Origin: Planctomycetaceae bacterium
GTDB lineage: Bacteria; Planctomycetota; Planctomycetia; Pirellulales; Pirellulaceae
DNA length: 64,000 nucleotides
Assembly: GCA_027487485.1 (NCBI GenBank)
Contig: JAIYDN010000059.1
Location: 62,001-126,000 of the forward strand
Direction of reading: 5' to 3'
Shown here: positions 53,796 to 63,829 of the stretch, piece after piece
How positions within the stretch are numbered: position 1 is the stretch's first letter
Layout of the letters: each line of letters opens with the position of its first letter
The notes under the pieces: generated by a model
Seen by the model: the letters and a program-made list of their open reading frames with translations, nothing else
The model's database searches: none
Told to the model about the DNA's origin: nothing
Program-made: the position numbers and the translations under genes

Positions 53796-54671
53796 TCAAA
53801 ATGTTGAACCCGAGATGCGTTCGTAGGCTTCAATGTAGCGCTGCCGCGTTTTTGCAACGATCTCGTCGGGAAGAATCGGCGGAGGGCTGTTTTTATCCCA
53901 GGCTGTTGTCGAGAGATATTCGCGAACAAATTGTTTGTCGTAAGACGCTTGAGCACGGCCTGGTTGCCAATCGTCTGCTGGCCAGAATCGTGAGCTATCT
54001 GGCGTTAAGACTTCGTCAATCAGAATCACTTTGTCTTCCCACATGCCCCATTCCAATTTCGTGTCGGCAATGATCACGCCGCGTTTGGCTGCAAGTTCGA
54101 CGCCGCGGTTGTAAACAGAGAGTGTCTTTTGCATCAGTTCGTTAGCGAGCGATGTTCCAATCGCTTGGCTCATGATTTCAAACGAGACGTTCTCATCGTG
54201 TCCTGATTCGGCCTTTGTTGCGGGCGTGAAAACAGGTTCCGGCAAGCGATCGCATTGGGACATGCCCTTCGGAAGCTCGATCCCGCAAACGCGGCCTGTT
54301 GCTTGGTAGTCTTTCCAGCCGCTGCCTTCCAAGTAACCGCGCACCACGCATTCGAATGGAATCACTTGCGCTTTGCGAACCACCATGCTTCGCCCTACCA
54401 GATCCCCTTCGGGGTCATGCGATCGGACAGCATCCGGCACGTCGGCGCTGATGAGATGGTTTTCGATTCCAAGAGCTTGAAACCAGAATAAACTCAGTTG
54501 CGTTAGCACTCGGCCCTTGTCCGGGATTCCGTTGGGCATGACCCAATCGAACGCGCTGATGCGATCGGTGCTTACGATAAACAGAGTGTCCCCGAGGTCG
54601 TAAACATCGCGAACTTTGCCTTGCCGGCGCGGGAACGGGAGATTGGTTTCGAGCAGGGGCCGGCTTGTCAT
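53796..54671 (-). CDS. purC: SAICAR synthase (phosphoribosylaminoimidazole-succinocarboxamide synthase)
   Basis: The 291-residue enzyme joins CAIR and aspartate using ATP in purine synthesis. RRQGKVRDVYDLGDTLFIVS (phosphate loop), TDRISAFDWVMPNGIPDKG, VPFECVVRGYLEGSG-like IPFECVVRGYLEGSGWKDYQ, and IADTKLEWG are SAICAR signatures, and LIDEVLTPDSSRFWPADDW contains the metal-binding region. The length suits the eukaryote-like long form. Its ATG overlaps the DUF3299 stop by four bases (ATGA), so translation is coupled. Confidence 0.95.
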   Translation of the reverse strand: MTSRPLLETNLPFPRRQGKVRDVYDLGDTLFIVSTDRISAFDWVMPNGIPDKGRVLTQLSLFWFQALGIENHLISADVPDAVRSHDPEGDLVGRSMVVRKAQVIPFECVVRGYLEGSGWKDYQATGRVCGIELPKGMSQCDRLPEPVFTPATKAESGHDENVSFEIMSQAIGTSLANELMQKTLSVYNRGVELAAKRGVIIADTKLEWGMWEDKVILIDEVLTPDSSRFWPADDWQPGRAQASYDKQFVREYLSTTAWDKNSPPPILPDEIVAKTRQRYIEAYERISGSTF

Positions 54672-55321
54672 TTCACTTCTTCAGCAGTCATTTTAAATAC
54701 AGCAAAGTGGCCGCCATCAGGATATTGAAACGAATCGGGATCGATTTCAAACTTGCCCTTCACGGTCACCACACGCGTTGCAAAGGTCGCGGTTTTGCCG
54801 GGGGCCATCTCCACGATCACGCAATCGTACAAAGCGGCTCCAGGGCCAAAGCAGCACTCTTGGTTGTCGCGAACCAGCACAAATTGCTTAATGCCTGATT
54901 GTTGAAAAACCGACGTCGGGAGAATAAAACCTCGAAGCTTCAGAGTTCGTTTGGAGAGCTCTTTGATATCGGGGGTAATCATTTCGGGAAGAAAGGTGCC
55001 ATCTTTCTCGATGTCGAACTTAAGGTCATCAAAGGTGATGTCCCCTTGCTTCCGTGCCGCTTCACGCTTCTTGCGTTCTTCTGCAAGTTGCCGCTCGGTC
55101 TTGGGTGGAGCTGACGGATCCGTCGGTAGTGTGCGATCCATGCGTGACTGAGAAGCCGATTTGCTCTTCGCAGCAGGTTCGGTTGCAGCAGGTTCGGCGG
55201 ACGCAGGTTCGGTTGCTGGGTCGGGAGGCGTATCGTTCTTGGCAAGAGCCATAGCCATGGGCGTGGACACGCTTACCAGCGAAAAGACGCAGAAAAGTGC
55301 ATACCGGAAAATTCGTTGCAT
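54668..55321 (-). CDS. Exported DUF3299 protein
   Basis: The ATG at 55321 opens a signal peptide (MQRIFRYALFCVFSLVSVST, cut near ALAK). Residues about 25-90 are Pro/Ala/Glu-rich and charged; from about 95 there is a beta-rich domain with LKLRGFILPTSVFQQSG and QFVLVRDNQECCFGPGAALY, which matches DUF3299 (LRGFxxP...CC.G). The family is exported and of unknown role, often with a metal- or Cys-related signature. The 217-residue product overlaps purC by ATGA. An upstream TTG or ATG would add 18 residues but would spoil the signal. Confidence 0.78.
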   Translation of the reverse strand: MQRIFRYALFCVFSLVSVSTPMAMALAKNDTPPDPATEPASAEPAATEPAAKSKSASQSRMDRTLPTDPSAPPKTERQLAEERKKREAARKQGDITFDDLKFDIEKDGTFLPEMITPDIKELSKRTLKLRGFILPTSVFQQSGIKQFVLVRDNQECCFGPGAALYDCVIVEMAPGKTATFATRVVTVKGKFEIDPDSFQYPDGGHFAVFKMTAEEVK

Positions 55322-55449
55322 GACTTTGGCCTTGGGTGTTCTAGAGAACCATGACTGCGAAACGCGAAACTCCATCCTACCTGTTTCCCGCTCCCTATTC
55401 TAGAGAGAACCGAATTCGATAGAGAACCGCAGCGAAATGAACTTTGGAA

Positions 55450-57234
55450 TCAAGGCTGTTTTGGTCCGTCGTTCACCAGTTTGATGCCAAGTTCTTTGAG
55501 CTGACGCGGCGAAACTTCGGAGGGTGCCCCCATCATCAGGTCTTCGGCTTTTTGGTTCATCGGGAACAAAATGACTTCTCGGATGTTGGGTTCATCTGCA
55601 AGAAGCATCACAATGCGATCCACTCCAGGGGCAGATCCTCCGTGCGGTGGAGCTCCGAACTTGAATGCATTGATCATGCCACTAAACTGCTCGTCCACCA
55701 CACTTCGATCGTAGCCGGCCAATTCGAAGGCCTTGTACATGATCTCGGGTTTGTGATTTCGGATAGCTCCCGAGGAAAGCTCGATCCCATTGCAAACGAT
55801 ATCATACTGGTAAGCCAAGATATCCAGCGGATTCATGGTGTTCAGAGCCTCCATTTCACCTTGGGGCATGGAGAACGGATTGTGGCTGAAGATAACTTTC
55901 TTCTCCACTTCGTCGTATTCAAACATGGGGAAGTCGACGATCCAGCAAAACTTAAAGGTATCCTTTTCGATCAAATCCAGTTCTTGACCGACGCGTGTTC
56001 TGGCGAGGCCGGCCAGTTTCGCAACGGTATTTGCTGGCCCGCAAGCAAAGAATACACCGTCATCGGGGCCTAGTTTCATTTGCTGAACCAGTAGGGCTAC
56101 GCGTTCGGGTCCTAAGTTCTTGGCTACGCCCCCGCCTCCTTCGCCACCCTTGAAATTGATATACCCTAGGCCAGCATAGCCTTCGTCTTTGGCCCATTGG
56201 TTGGTCCCATCGAAGAAACTTCGGGCACGTGTGCCAGCACCCGGGGCAGGAATTGCCCGCACAACGGCTCCCTCTTCAATGGCTTTTGCGAAGACGCCGA
56301 ACCCGCCACCTCGGAAAACTTCGGTGACATCTGCGATTTCAAGCGGGTTTCGCAAGTCGGGCTTGTCGCTGCCGTACTTCAGCATGGATTCCTTGTAAGC
56401 GATGCGGGGGAACGGTGGTGGCGTTACCGCTTTCTTGCCGGAAAATTCCTCAAAAACACCGTGTAGAACGGGCTCAATGGCCGCAAAAACATCCTCTTGC
56501 GTCACAAAGCTCATTTCGAAATCCAGCTGATAAAATTCGCCTGGAGATCGATCCGCTCGAGCATCTTCGTCACGAAAACACGGAGCGATTTGGAAGTAGC
56601 GATCAAACCCCGCTACCATCAGTAATTGCTTGAACATTTGAGGCGCTTGCGGCAGCGCGTAAAACTTGCCGTGATGAATTCGGGATGGAACCAGAAAGTC
56701 ACGGGCTCCTTCCGGGCTCGAAGCAGTCAAAATCGGGGTTTGAAATTCCGTAAAGCCTTGGTCGATCATGCGTCGGCGGAGGCTGGCAATAACTTTGCTT
56801 CGAAGAACGATGTTCGCGTGAAGCTTTTCGCGTCGCAGATCCAGAAAGCGGTTGCGAAGACGGATTTCTTCAGGATATTCCGCGTTTCCGAATACCGGCA
56901 AAGGCAAGTCCGCAGCCTCGGAAAGCAATTCGATCGAGGTGGCACGCACTTCGATTTCGCCAGTTGGCAGATTTTCGTTGAACGCCTCGGCACCGCGCGA
57001 GGTAACTCGGCCATCGACCATGATCACAGATTCGCTCCGGACGCTTTCCGCTAGGGCAAAAGCGGGGCTGTCGCGTTCGACCACAATTTGGGAAATGCCG
57101 TAATGGTCACGCAAATCGATGAACAGCAAGTTCCCGAAGTCACGTTTGCGATAAACCCAGCCAGATAGCCGTACGGTTTGGCCAACATTCTCTTTACGAA
57201 GCTGCGAGCAATGGTGAGAGCGATATGCGTGCAT
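55450..57234 (-). CDS. aspS: Aspartyl-tRNA synthetase (bacterial type)
   Basis: The 594-residue class II synthetase has an N-terminal OB anticodon-binding domain (about 10-105), then [20 protein letters not shown] (motif 2), a GAD insertion domain (about 290-420), and [20 protein letters not shown] (motif 3). [20 protein letters not shown] is the motif preceding motif 2. It charges tRNA-Asp. The C-terminal [20 protein letters not shown] is usual for the bacterial enzyme. It lies first in a minus-strand row with DUF3299 and purC. Confidence 0.97.
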   Translation of the reverse strand: MHAYRSHHCSQLRKENVGQTVRLSGWVYRKRDFGNLLFIDLRDHYGISQIVVERDSPAFALAESVRSESVIMVDGRVTSRGAEAFNENLPTGEIEVRATSIELLSEAADLPLPVFGNAEYPEEIRLRNRFLDLRREKLHANIVLRSKVIASLRRRMIDQGFTEFQTPILTASSPEGARDFLVPSRIHHGKFYALPQAPQMFKQLLMVAGFDRYFQIAPCFRDEDARADRSPGEFYQLDFEMSFVTQEDVFAAIEPVLHGVFEEFSGKKAVTPPPFPRIAYKESMLKYGSDKPDLRNPLEIADVTEVFRGGGFGVFAKAIEEGAVVRAIPAPGAGTRARSFFDGTNQWAKDEGYAGLGYINFKGGEGGGGVAKNLGPERVALLVQQMKLGPDDGVFFACGPANTVAKLAGLARTRVGQELDLIEKDTFKFCWIVDFPMFEYDEVEKKVIFSHNPFSMPQGEMEALNTMNPLDILAYQYDIVCNGIELSSGAIRNHKPEIMYKAFELAGYDRSVVDEQFSGMINAFKFGAPPHGGSAPGVDRIVMLLADEPNIREVILFPMNQKAEDLMMGAPSEVSPRQLKELGIKLVNDGPKQP

Positions 57235-57433
57235 TAATTTATCGAATAAAAAGAGCGATTGGGATCGATGTCAACGTTTTCTTAGCTCAGCAACTTATCG
57301 ACAAGGCTATTGTTTCTCAACCCCAACGTGTGGAGAAGACAGCCTTTTGACAGTCACAGAGTTGGACAGGTTAGGGCTTGTACCCTATGATTCGACCCGA
57401 TTCCATCCATGCCAACCCGATGATCTTGTCGCC

Positions 57434-58027
57434 ATGATCCTTCTCATTGATAACTACGATTCTTTTACGTACAACCTCGTTCAGCGGCTTGGCGAGATCG
57501 ACGGTTCTTTGGACGTGAAGACGGTTCGCAATGACGAATTGACGATCCAGCAGATCCGGGACATGAGGCCTGATCGGATTTTGCTATCTCCAGGCCCTTG
57601 CACCCCCAATGAGGCTGGAATTTGCGTTCCGGTGATTGAGCAGTTGCACAAGGAGATTCCGATTTTGGGTGTATGTCTTGGTCACCAATCGATTGGGCAA
57701 GCGTTTGGAGGCAAGATTGTCCGGGCGCCTGAGTTGATGCATGGAAAGACGGATCGAATTTCGCACGACAATCGGGGGATGTTTGCTGGGCTTGCGAATC
57801 CCTTTGTTGCAACCCGATACCATTCTTTGGTGATTCTGCCAGAAAGCCTACCCAAGTGCCTGGAGGTCTCGGCCTGGGTTCATGATGCGAACGGAAATCG
57901 GATTATCATGGGGGTTCGCCATCGTGAGTACGCGGTGGAGGGTTGGCAGTTCCACCCCGAGAGTTTCTTGACCGAGCCAGGTCCTGAATTGCTCCGGCGA
58001 TTCTTGTCCTGGTCCCATTCCTCTTAA
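57434..58027 (+). CDS. Glutamine amidotransferase of anthranilate / aminodeoxychorismate synthase
   Basis: The ATG at 57434 starts MILLIDNYDSFTYNLVQRLG, the standard TrpG/PabA beginning, so the in-frame upstream frame from 57347 is not used. The catalytic triad is Cys in GVCLGHQSIGQAFGG and His-x-Glu in WQFHPESFLTEPG. It gives ammonia from glutamine to chorismate for tryptophan or folate. Which pathway it serves is not decided here: the synthase partner is not adjacent. The next gene, aroDE, belongs to the shikimate pathway that makes chorismate. 197 residues. Confidence 0.9.
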   Translation: MILLIDNYDSFTYNLVQRLGEIDGSLDVKTVRNDELTIQQIRDMRPDRILLSPGPCTPNEAGICVPVIEQLHKEIPILGVCLGHQSIGQAFGGKIVRAPELMHGKTDRISHDNRGMFAGLANPFVATRYHSLVILPESLPKCLEVSAWVHDANGNRIIMGVRHREYAVEGWQFHPESFLTEPGPELLRRFLSWSHSS

Positions 58028-58050
58028 TACGTTTTAGTACGTTCTCCAGC

Positions 58051-59586
58051 ATGCTTTGCGTCACGATTGCCCGTACCCGTCATAAACATATGCTCTCCGA
58101 ACACGCCCAGCTGGCGGAGCTGGGGGCGAAGCTTGTTGAGCTCCGCTTGGACTACATTGGTCGGAGCATTGACCTGGCGAGATTGCTGAAAAACCGACCG
58201 ACGCCGGTCGTCGTCACGTGCCGACGCAAGGAGGATGGCGGGCGCTGGGACAGGACAGAGGAAGAGCGACGAATGCTGCTGCGGTCAGCGATCGCGATGG
58301 GAGTAGAGTATGTGGATTTGGAGGAGGATACTGCCAAGGCAATTCCGCGTTATGGGAAAACCAAGCGCATCGTCAGCATGCACAATTTTGAGGGAACGCC
58401 TCAGAATTTGCAGTCGATTCATGCTGATTTAGCGAAGTGCGACGCAGATATCGTGAAGATTGCAGCCTTGTCCAATTCGTTTGTGGATACCGCTCGCATG
58501 ATGGATCTGATGAAGTCGGCATCGATGCCAACCATCGGTATCAGCATGGGAGAATACGGAACACCAACGCGTATCTTGGCCTTGCGTTACGGGGCACCGT
58601 TGACATTTTGCGTTTTCGATTCGGAACGCAAAGTTGCACCTGGGCAATTGAGTTTCGACCAGATGAAAAATGTCTATCGGGCCGAGACGATAACTCCGGA
58701 TACCAAATTGTTTGGGGTGGTAGCGGATCCCGTGGCGCATTCATACAGTCCATTGATCCATAATGCGTCTTTTCATGCAAATCAGCTGGATTATCGTTAC
58801 GTGCCGTTCCGAGTTTCGCCAGAAGACTTGGGCTATTTTCTGAAATGGTGTCAACAAGAAGATATCGGTGGCCTGAGCGTTACCATCCCGCACAAGCAGA
58901 CGATTTTGCCCATGCTGACTCAAGCCGAGACTGCTGCTCAGGAGATCGGAGCATGCAATACGGTGGTGTTTTCTGGAGAGGAGTTGCTGGGATATAACAC
59001 AGACTACCGCGCGTCGATGGATTGCTTGACGGAAGCCATGACGAAGCTCTCTACGGCCGAAAAACCCTTTGAAAAGACGAGTGCTTTGATCTTGGGAAGC
59101 GGTGGGGTTTCTCGAGCGATCGGGTACGGCTTGGCTCAACGCGGGGCGTTGGTCAGCATTACCAGCAGAAACATGGCGTCGTCGGAAACGCTGGCTAGGT
59201 CGCTTGGGGGTAAGGCAATTCCATGGGAACAGCGTCACTCTGTCCAGGCACGCATCGTTGTTAATGGAACCCCGGTTGGGATGTTTCCAGAAATGGACGA
59301 AACCCCGTTTCAGACCAAGGGGTTGTTAGGTTCTCCTTTGGTTTTCGACACCATTTACAACCCGGAACAGACGCTGTTTATCAAAGGAGCCAAAGCGGCA
59401 CAGTGTCCGGTCATTACGGGGTTGCAGATGTTTGTTCGGCAAGCGGCATATCAGTACCGGCTTTTTACGCGGCTCGAGCCACCGATTGAGGTGATGGTCA
59501 AGACATTGAAAAAGGCGATTTCGCCAGTCAACTATAAGGACATTGAAGAAGAAGACGAGGACGATCCGGAGTCTGGCGAGGATTAG
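58051..59586 (+). CDS. aroDE: Fused 3-dehydroquinate dehydratase / shikimate dehydrogenase
   Basis: The 511-residue protein has a type I dehydroquinase at about 1-215 (ELRLDYIGR, MHNFEGTPQNLQ with the catalytic His, VKIAALSNSF with the Schiff-base Lys) and a shikimate dehydrogenase at about 222-490 (GVVADPVAHSYSPLIHNASF, SVTIPHKQTILP, CNTVVF, ILGSGGVSRAIGYGLAQRGA). It converts 3-dehydroquinate to shikimate in two steps. This fusion occurs in plants and some bacteria, planctomycetes among them. The C-terminal acidic tail (EEEDEDDPESGED) is unusual. It follows the trpG/pabA-like gene by 23 bases. Confidence 0.95.
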   Translation: MLCVTIARTRHKHMLSEHAQLAELGAKLVELRLDYIGRSIDLARLLKNRPTPVVVTCRRKEDGGRWDRTEEERRMLLRSAIAMGVEYVDLEEDTAKAIPRYGKTKRIVSMHNFEGTPQNLQSIHADLAKCDADIVKIAALSNSFVDTARMMDLMKSASMPTIGISMGEYGTPTRILALRYGAPLTFCVFDSERKVAPGQLSFDQMKNVYRAETITPDTKLFGVVADPVAHSYSPLIHNASFHANQLDYRYVPFRVSPEDLGYFLKWCQQEDIGGLSVTIPHKQTILPMLTQAETAAQEIGACNTVVFSGEELLGYNTDYRASMDCLTEAMTKLSTAEKPFEKTSALILGSGGVSRAIGYGLAQRGALVSITSRNMASSETLARSLGGKAIPWEQRHSVQARIVVNGTPVGMFPEMDETPFQTKGLLGSPLVFDTIYNPEQTLFIKGAKAAQCPVITGLQMFVRQAAYQYRLFTRLEPPIEVMVKTLKKAISPVNYKDIEEEDEDDPESGED

Positions 59587-59602
59587 ATCGCATTGTTCGC
59601 AC

Positions 59603-59674
59603 TGAGCCGTGGGCGCTAGCTGCGATACGATTTCCGTCCAAAACATGCACATCGCGGCTGGCGCCCGTGGCTCA
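59603..59674. repeat. Paired arms of the GCGGCTAGCGCC repeat family
   Basis: TGAGCCGTGGGCGCTAGCTG (59603) and ATCGCGGCTGGCGCCCGTGG (59651) are inverted copies around a 23-base loop, with the same layout as the pair at 24861 and 24911. They sit between aroDE and the next gene. Confidence 0.75.
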
Positions 59675-59715
59675 CTTTGCTTCACTTGGACCAATCCGGT
59701 AAGGAGGATTTTGGC

Positions 59716-60237
59716 ATGGAGAATCCCTGGATGAATCGCACGGTCGGCTCTTTTTCGTGTCGCCAAGGGAGGGGGCTATGGAAATGGATGGAAGAAGGTT
59801 GGTTCCGTTTTAAGCTTTCTCGACCCTATCCAAGGCGTCAGGCGGACGAACCGTTGGGGGCCTATGGCGAGCGGCTCGCTGCCATTTTTTTGGAGCGGCA
59901 GGGCTACCTCATTCTCGAACGATCGTATCGCATCAAGTCAGGGGAAATTGATTTGATCGCGGTTTGGAAGCGACGAGTAGTGGTATTTGTCGAGGTGAAG
60001 ACTTGGGCGACGCAGTGGGAGAACGCAGGGGGGCCGAGCGATGCAGTGGACGATAAGAAACAAGAAAAGATAACGCGTGTGGCTTTGTCGTACATGAAAC
60101 GCCACCATCTGCTTGAGTCGCCTGGCCGAGCCGATGTGATCGCTGTTTTTGCAGGTGTCCAACCTGGCGAGTTACCAAAGTTCCGACATTTTGTGAGCGC
60201 TTTTGAGGCGACGGGGCAGTTTCAAATGTTCTCGTGA
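59716..60237 (+). CDS. YraN/UPF0102 family endonuclease-fold protein
   Basis: The ATG at 59716 is supported by AAGGAGG nine bases upstream. The 173-residue product has GAYGERLAAIFLERQGYLIL, GEIDLIAVWKRRVVVFVEVK and TW: the E...D...EVK core of PD-(D/E)XK nucleases in the UPF0102/YraN family, then KITRVALSYMKRHHL. Family members take part in DNA repair or uptake but are poorly studied. The N-terminal 40 residues are an addition to the usual length of about 120. Confidence 0.82.
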   Translation: MENPWMNRTVGSFSCRQGRGLWKWMEEGWFRFKLSRPYPRRQADEPLGAYGERLAAIFLERQGYLILERSYRIKSGEIDLIAVWKRRVVVFVEVKTWATQWENAGGPSDAVDDKKQEKITRVALSYMKRHHLLESPGRADVIAVFAGVQPGELPKFRHFVSAFEATGQFQMFS

Positions 60238-60501
60238 GGAAACTCGCATTGCTTTGTTTCCGACTGCAAGTTGAGTACTTTTCGAAGGCCTCCAACCTCA
60301 TGCCAGTGGCGGGTTAAGCCGCATTAGCGGCTGGGTCGGGGCTGCGAAAAGCTCAAAAATGTATTGAAATTCACAGTTTTTGCATTAAAACTTGGAAGGT
60401 GTGCGTTAATATTCGATTAGCGGTTTAGCGTCCAACCTGGATCGTTTTCCAAATAATTTGTTTTGTTTCTTGTCTTATTTTCTTTCTCAGAGGTTTCCAA
60501 T
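60238..60501. other. Upstream region of the first DUF1559 gene
   Basis: This 264-base spacer should hold the promoter of the cassette. AGCCGC/GCGGCT hairpins near 60316-60331, and AT-rich sequence (ATTAAAACTT, TTAATATTC) near 60380-60420 that could contain a promoter. No gene is visible. Confidence 0.35.
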
Positions 60502-61626
60502 ATGGGACGTTTCTTGAGTCGACATCGTAACCGGAGTGGGTTTACGCTGGTTGAGTTGCTGGTCGTTATCGCGATCATCGGTATCCTGGTGGGGTTGTTG
60601 CTTCCTGCTGTTCAAGCTGCTCGTGAGGCGGCCCGAAGAATGCAGTGCACCAACAATCTAAAGCAGTTGGGCCTAGCTTGCCTGAATTTCGAAAGCGCTT
60701 ATAAGCGACTGCCTCCGGGCACTCTGACAGCAGGTCCGGTAGGTGGCTTGTATCCTCCTCAAATTTCAACTCAATTCAATTCGCACTCCGGAATCGGCCA
60801 CCTTGCTCATCTGTTCCCCTACATTGAGCAAACCACACTTTACAACAATTATCAAAACGCAAACAACCTTGATCCAGATACTAATGGCGTCGGGGCAGTG
60901 ACTGGCTCGCCACAACAGTTGATGAATCGTTATTGGTTCTTTACCGACAGCTGGTTGAGCGCTCAGTATCGTATACCTGCTTTGTTGTGCCCAACCGATC
61001 AAGCAGAATTGGCGATTATCAGTTCTATTTCCACCACTCAGTTCGTGGCGGCCTCCGCAACGACGATGCCCGAGGGAACTCCGGAATATGTCAACCCAAC
61101 GAGTGCTTCGTTCCACCAATCGATTGGGAAGACAAACTACCTAGGAAACGGCGGCCGAAACGGTAAGACGGGTTCGAACGCGATTTCGACCGTGCTTCCA
61201 GACACAACTTTGGGTATCTCGTGCGATGCGTGGACGGGCCCTTTTTTCGTGCGAAGCAAGACTCGTATGGCTGGATTCCAAGACGGGACAAGCAACACAC
61301 TTCTGTTTGGTGAAGTCACTGGTTTGTTTTCTCAGCCAGCTCGACGTTCCGGACGTCAGGCTTCATTTTGGTTTATTTCCAATGGCCCGATGTATACCAA
61401 GTTCATGATTCCAGAACCTGCTATCAACGTAAACGATCCCCTCGAGGGCTGGCGAAATTCGGTTGCGTTGCCAGGTCCGGTTCGGTTTAGCAGCATGCAT
61501 ACTGGCGTTATCAATATGGCTTCCGCGGATGGCTCGGTTCGGTCCGTTTCGGTTACCATGGAAGGCGCCAATTGGCTGCGATTGAGCGGGATGGGCGATG
61601 GACAAATTGCAAACGTTGAAGAGTAA
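60502..61626 (+). CDS. DUF1559 prepilin-like protein (H-x9-DG), cassette 1
   Basis: The ATG at 60502 has AGAGG upstream. The 374-residue product begins with a basic leader and [19 protein letters not shown], the type IV pilin/type II secretion N-terminal methylation signal, followed by [20 protein letters not shown] and [21 protein letters not shown], the DUF1559 (SBP_bac_10) start. The C-terminal [13 protein letters not shown] fits H-x9-DG exactly. A prepilin peptidase would cut before GFTLVE. Such proteins are abundant in planctomycetes; the role is pilus-like or secretion-related, by inference. A small lipoprotein gene follows 12 bases later. Confidence 0.92.
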   Translation: MGRFLSRHRNRSGFTLVELLVVIAIIGILVGLLLPAVQAAREAARRMQCTNNLKQLGLACLNFESAYKRLPPGTLTAGPVGGLYPPQISTQFNSHSGIGHLAHLFPYIEQTTLYNNYQNANNLDPDTNGVGAVTGSPQQLMNRYWFFTDSWLSAQYRIPALLCPTDQAELAIISSISTTQFVAASATTMPEGTPEYVNPTSASFHQSIGKTNYLGNGGRNGKTGSNAISTVLPDTTLGISCDAWTGPFFVRSKTRMAGFQDGTSNTLLFGEVTGLFSQPARRSGRQASFWFISNGPMYTKFMIPEPAINVNDPLEGWRNSVALPGPVRFSSMHTGVINMASADGSVRSVSVTMEGANWLRLSGMGDGQIANVEE

Positions 61627-61638
61627 AGGATTTTTAGG

Positions 61639-61824
61639 ATGAAGAAAGTGAATTTCGTACTGCTGTTTTTGTGTGCTTCACCCACCATGGTTGGGTGCAG
61701 TAGCTCCAACGAGGCAAAGCCGGCTGAGAATATTGTGCAGGAAAGGCCCATGGGCTACGAGAAAGGCCCTGACGGAAAGATGATGCCATCTAGCGGAATG
61801 ACTTCCGCGCCCTCGAAGCCGTAA
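61639..61824 (+). CDS. Small lipoprotein of cassette 1
   Basis: The 61-residue protein has a lipoprotein signal ending MVGC (Cys20), then a Glu/Lys/Pro-rich tail NEAKPAENIVQERPMGYEKG. AAAGGATTTTTAGG precedes the ATG. It is directly downstream of the DUF1559 gene, before a strong terminator, and has a paralogue in cassette 2. No known domain; it may anchor or assist the prepilin-like protein. Confidence 0.7.
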   Translation: MKKVNFVLLFLCASPTMVGCSSSNEAKPAENIVQERPMGYEKGPDGKMMPSSGMTSAPSKP

Positions 61825-62309
61825 CACTCAAGCTTTCGCTCGCGATATGTTCTAAGGTCACTAGATGCTATCTAGTGACCTTTTTTTGTTTTCTGGAATG
61901 AGTCTTTGGGGAGACTTTTGCCCCAGGGCTTCTGTAGGGTCTTGGCTGTTAGTAGGTCCTCGGAAAGCCAATGGGCCATCAGATGATCTCGAGGTCGGGA
62001 TTTGCTTTGGCCTGATTTCTAGGCATTTTTTGGACGGATTTGCTCTTTTGTTTGCCGTTGTAGCGACTTTTTTTAAGGTGTCGCATGTTTTTCTAGGCTC
62101 TTTAGGTGTTGCCTGAAAATGTTGCTTTGCATGCGCAGAAAAAAGGCTTGTGCTAAGTATTGCCATAAAAAAGATGTTTTTTTTCTTAATTCTGGGCTCT
62201 TCAATCGGCATGCTGACGTTATTATAGGTGAGCTAGGCGTCACCTCTCCAACGTGTAGCACTCAACAAATTTTGTTTTTTTTCGTTGGCTTTTTTTTGAG
62301 GGTTCTTCA
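61825..62309. other. Intergenic region between DUF1559 cassettes
   Basis: 485 bases. It starts with a strong terminator (separate entry) and must hold the promoter of cassette 2. Open frames here have no domain content. The end near 62290 holds a T-rich stretch before GAGGG. Confidence 0.4.
61855..61888 (+). terminator. Strong intrinsic terminator
   Basis: AGGTCACTAGA (61855-61865) pairs perfectly with TCTAGTGACCT (61871-61881), with a five-base loop, and is followed by seven T. It ends cassette 1. Confidence 0.9.
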
Positions 62310-63446
62310 ATGGAACGTTTTCTAGGAACGAGACCAGGCCGTCGTGGCTTTACGCTGGTCGAGCTATTGGTTGTTATCGCAATTATCGGTATTTTGGTTG
62401 GTTTGTTGCTTCCAGCGGTGCAGGCAGCACGTGAAGCTGCTCGTCGTATGCAATGCACGAACAACTTGAAGCAGCTTGGTTTGGCTGCTCTCAATTTTGA
62501 AAGCGCTTACAAGCGTCTCCCTCCAGGGCTCCTGGGATCGGTTGTAACCACAGCAGGTGCAGTTTATCCCGACCCAATCGGAACGAACTTTGGCAGCCAC
62601 TCGGGGGTTGGTCACTTAGTTCATTTGCTTCCTTACATTGAACAACAGTCCATTTATAATGGAATTGCTCAGCATACGAGCTTAGATCCTGACGCGACCG
62701 GAATAGGTGCAGTCACTGGATCAGAGCAAGCTCGCTTGAATCAATACTGGTGGACGAATGATCCAGGTGCCTGGGATTTCGTCTTCAATCGCATTCCTAG
62801 CTTCATGTGCCCAAGCGACACGCCAGAAGCAGCAACAGTCGCGACGATTCTGTCGCCAGTTGTTTGGGGTAACGGGGCCACTGCAGCTCCAAGTATCACT
62901 TGGTACACTGCCGGACCTGCGAGTGCACCTTGGCAAGCTACTCTCGGAAAGACGAACTACCTAGGTAACGGTGGTCGAACAGGCCGAACAGGTTCCAGCT
63001 GGGTTTCTGGAGCAACTCCTTCTACTACTGCAGGGGTCGGAGCAGATGCTCTTGCTGGACCATTCTTTGTACGAAGCAAGACAAGAATGGCGGGTTTTAT
63101 GGATGGAACCAGTAACACTTTCCTTTTTGGTGAAGTAACTGGAACATTCACTACTCCTGCAACAAGGAGCGGGAGAGCTGGAGCTTTTGCTTACGTTTCT
63201 AATGGCCCCCAGTTTACAAGGTTTATGAGAAATGAACCCGGCCAGAATCCTGCGGATCCATCGTGGGGTTACTTGGCTCAAATTGCACACCCAGGTGCGG
63301 TTAAGTTTAGCAGTATGCATACTGGTATTGTGAACATGGCAAGTGGAGACGGTTCAATCCGCACCGTTTCGCTTGGAATGGACTATACGAATTGGCTTCG
63401 TTTAGGTGGTATGGCAGATGGTCTGATCGCTGTTGTCGAAGAATAA
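62310..63446 (+). CDS. DUF1559 prepilin-like protein (H-x9-DG), cassette 2
   Basis: The 378-residue paralogue begins [20 protein letters not shown] and continues [20 protein letters not shown], then the DUF1559 start. [14 protein letters not shown] is the H-x9-DG element. The N-terminal region is nearly identical to cassette 1 in protein, but codons differ, and the middle has diverged. GAGGG lies upstream of the ATG at 62310. It should be processed by prepilin peptidase and sorted to the same pathway as its neighbour. Confidence 0.92.
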   Translation: MERFLGTRPGRRGFTLVELLVVIAIIGILVGLLLPAVQAAREAARRMQCTNNLKQLGLAALNFESAYKRLPPGLLGSVVTTAGAVYPDPIGTNFGSHSGVGHLVHLLPYIEQQSIYNGIAQHTSLDPDATGIGAVTGSEQARLNQYWWTNDPGAWDFVFNRIPSFMCPSDTPEAATVATILSPVVWGNGATAAPSITWYTAGPASAPWQATLGKTNYLGNGGRTGRTGSSWVSGATPSTTAGVGADALAGPFFVRSKTRMAGFMDGTSNTFLFGEVTGTFTTPATRSGRAGAFAYVSNGPQFTRFMRNEPGQNPADPSWGYLAQIAHPGAVKFSSMHTGIVNMASGDGSIRTVSLGMDYTNWLRLGGMADGLIAVVEE

Positions 63447-63461
63447 AAAGGTTTATCGAAA

Positions 63462-63641
63462 ATGAAGAAGTTGTTTTTTGGAATTGTTGCTGGTTCTCTG
63501 TTGGTTAGCGGTTGTGGGTCACCATCAACCGAGGCTACCCCCACGACTACTACAATTCCACAACGCCCATCTGGTGCTCCGGCAGCGGCTGGCACTTCCG
63601 ACTCATCGTCGTCTGCCAGTGCTACTAAGCCAATGGAATAG
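63462..63641 (+). CDS. Small lipoprotein of cassette 2
   Basis: A frame of 59 residues at ATG 63462, 15 bases after the DUF1559 stop, reads MKKLFFGIVAGSLLVSGC then GS, a lipoprotein signal with Cys18. The tail is Thr/Pro/Ala/Ser-rich (PTTTTIPQRPSGAPAAAG) and ends ATKPME. It is the counterpart of the cassette 1 lipoprotein, with the same place, size and signal type but little tail similarity. Confidence 0.72.
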   Translation: MKKLFFGIVAGSLLVSGCGSPSTEATPTTTTIPQRPSGAPAAAGTSDSSSSASATKPME

Positions 63642-63666
63642 TTTTTGGTTTAGCAATTGATTTCAA

Positions 63667-63700
63667 GAGAGCCGCGATTTTTCGCGGCTCTCTCCTTTTT
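63667..63700 (+). terminator. Strong intrinsic terminator after cassette 2
   Basis: GAGAGCCGCGA (63667-63677) and TCGCGGCTCTC (63682-63692) form a stem with a four-base loop, followed by TCCTTTTT. It ends the second DUF1559-lipoprotein unit. Confidence 0.88.
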
Positions 63701-63829
63701 GTGGCTTGTTGGTCAATCGGGCAGCAAGAACGTGTTAACAAACCCACTCCTGGTTGGGGCAGTCGATTTGCACGAAAGTGCCCTGTCGAATGCTTAGCAA
63801 GCGATGATTCTTCCCGGATCAACCTCGCG

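Noticed and set aside
59603-59674. Possible tRNA or rho-independent terminator
   Set aside because: The fold is one hairpin of a repeat family also at 3128 and 24826, and no T run follows.
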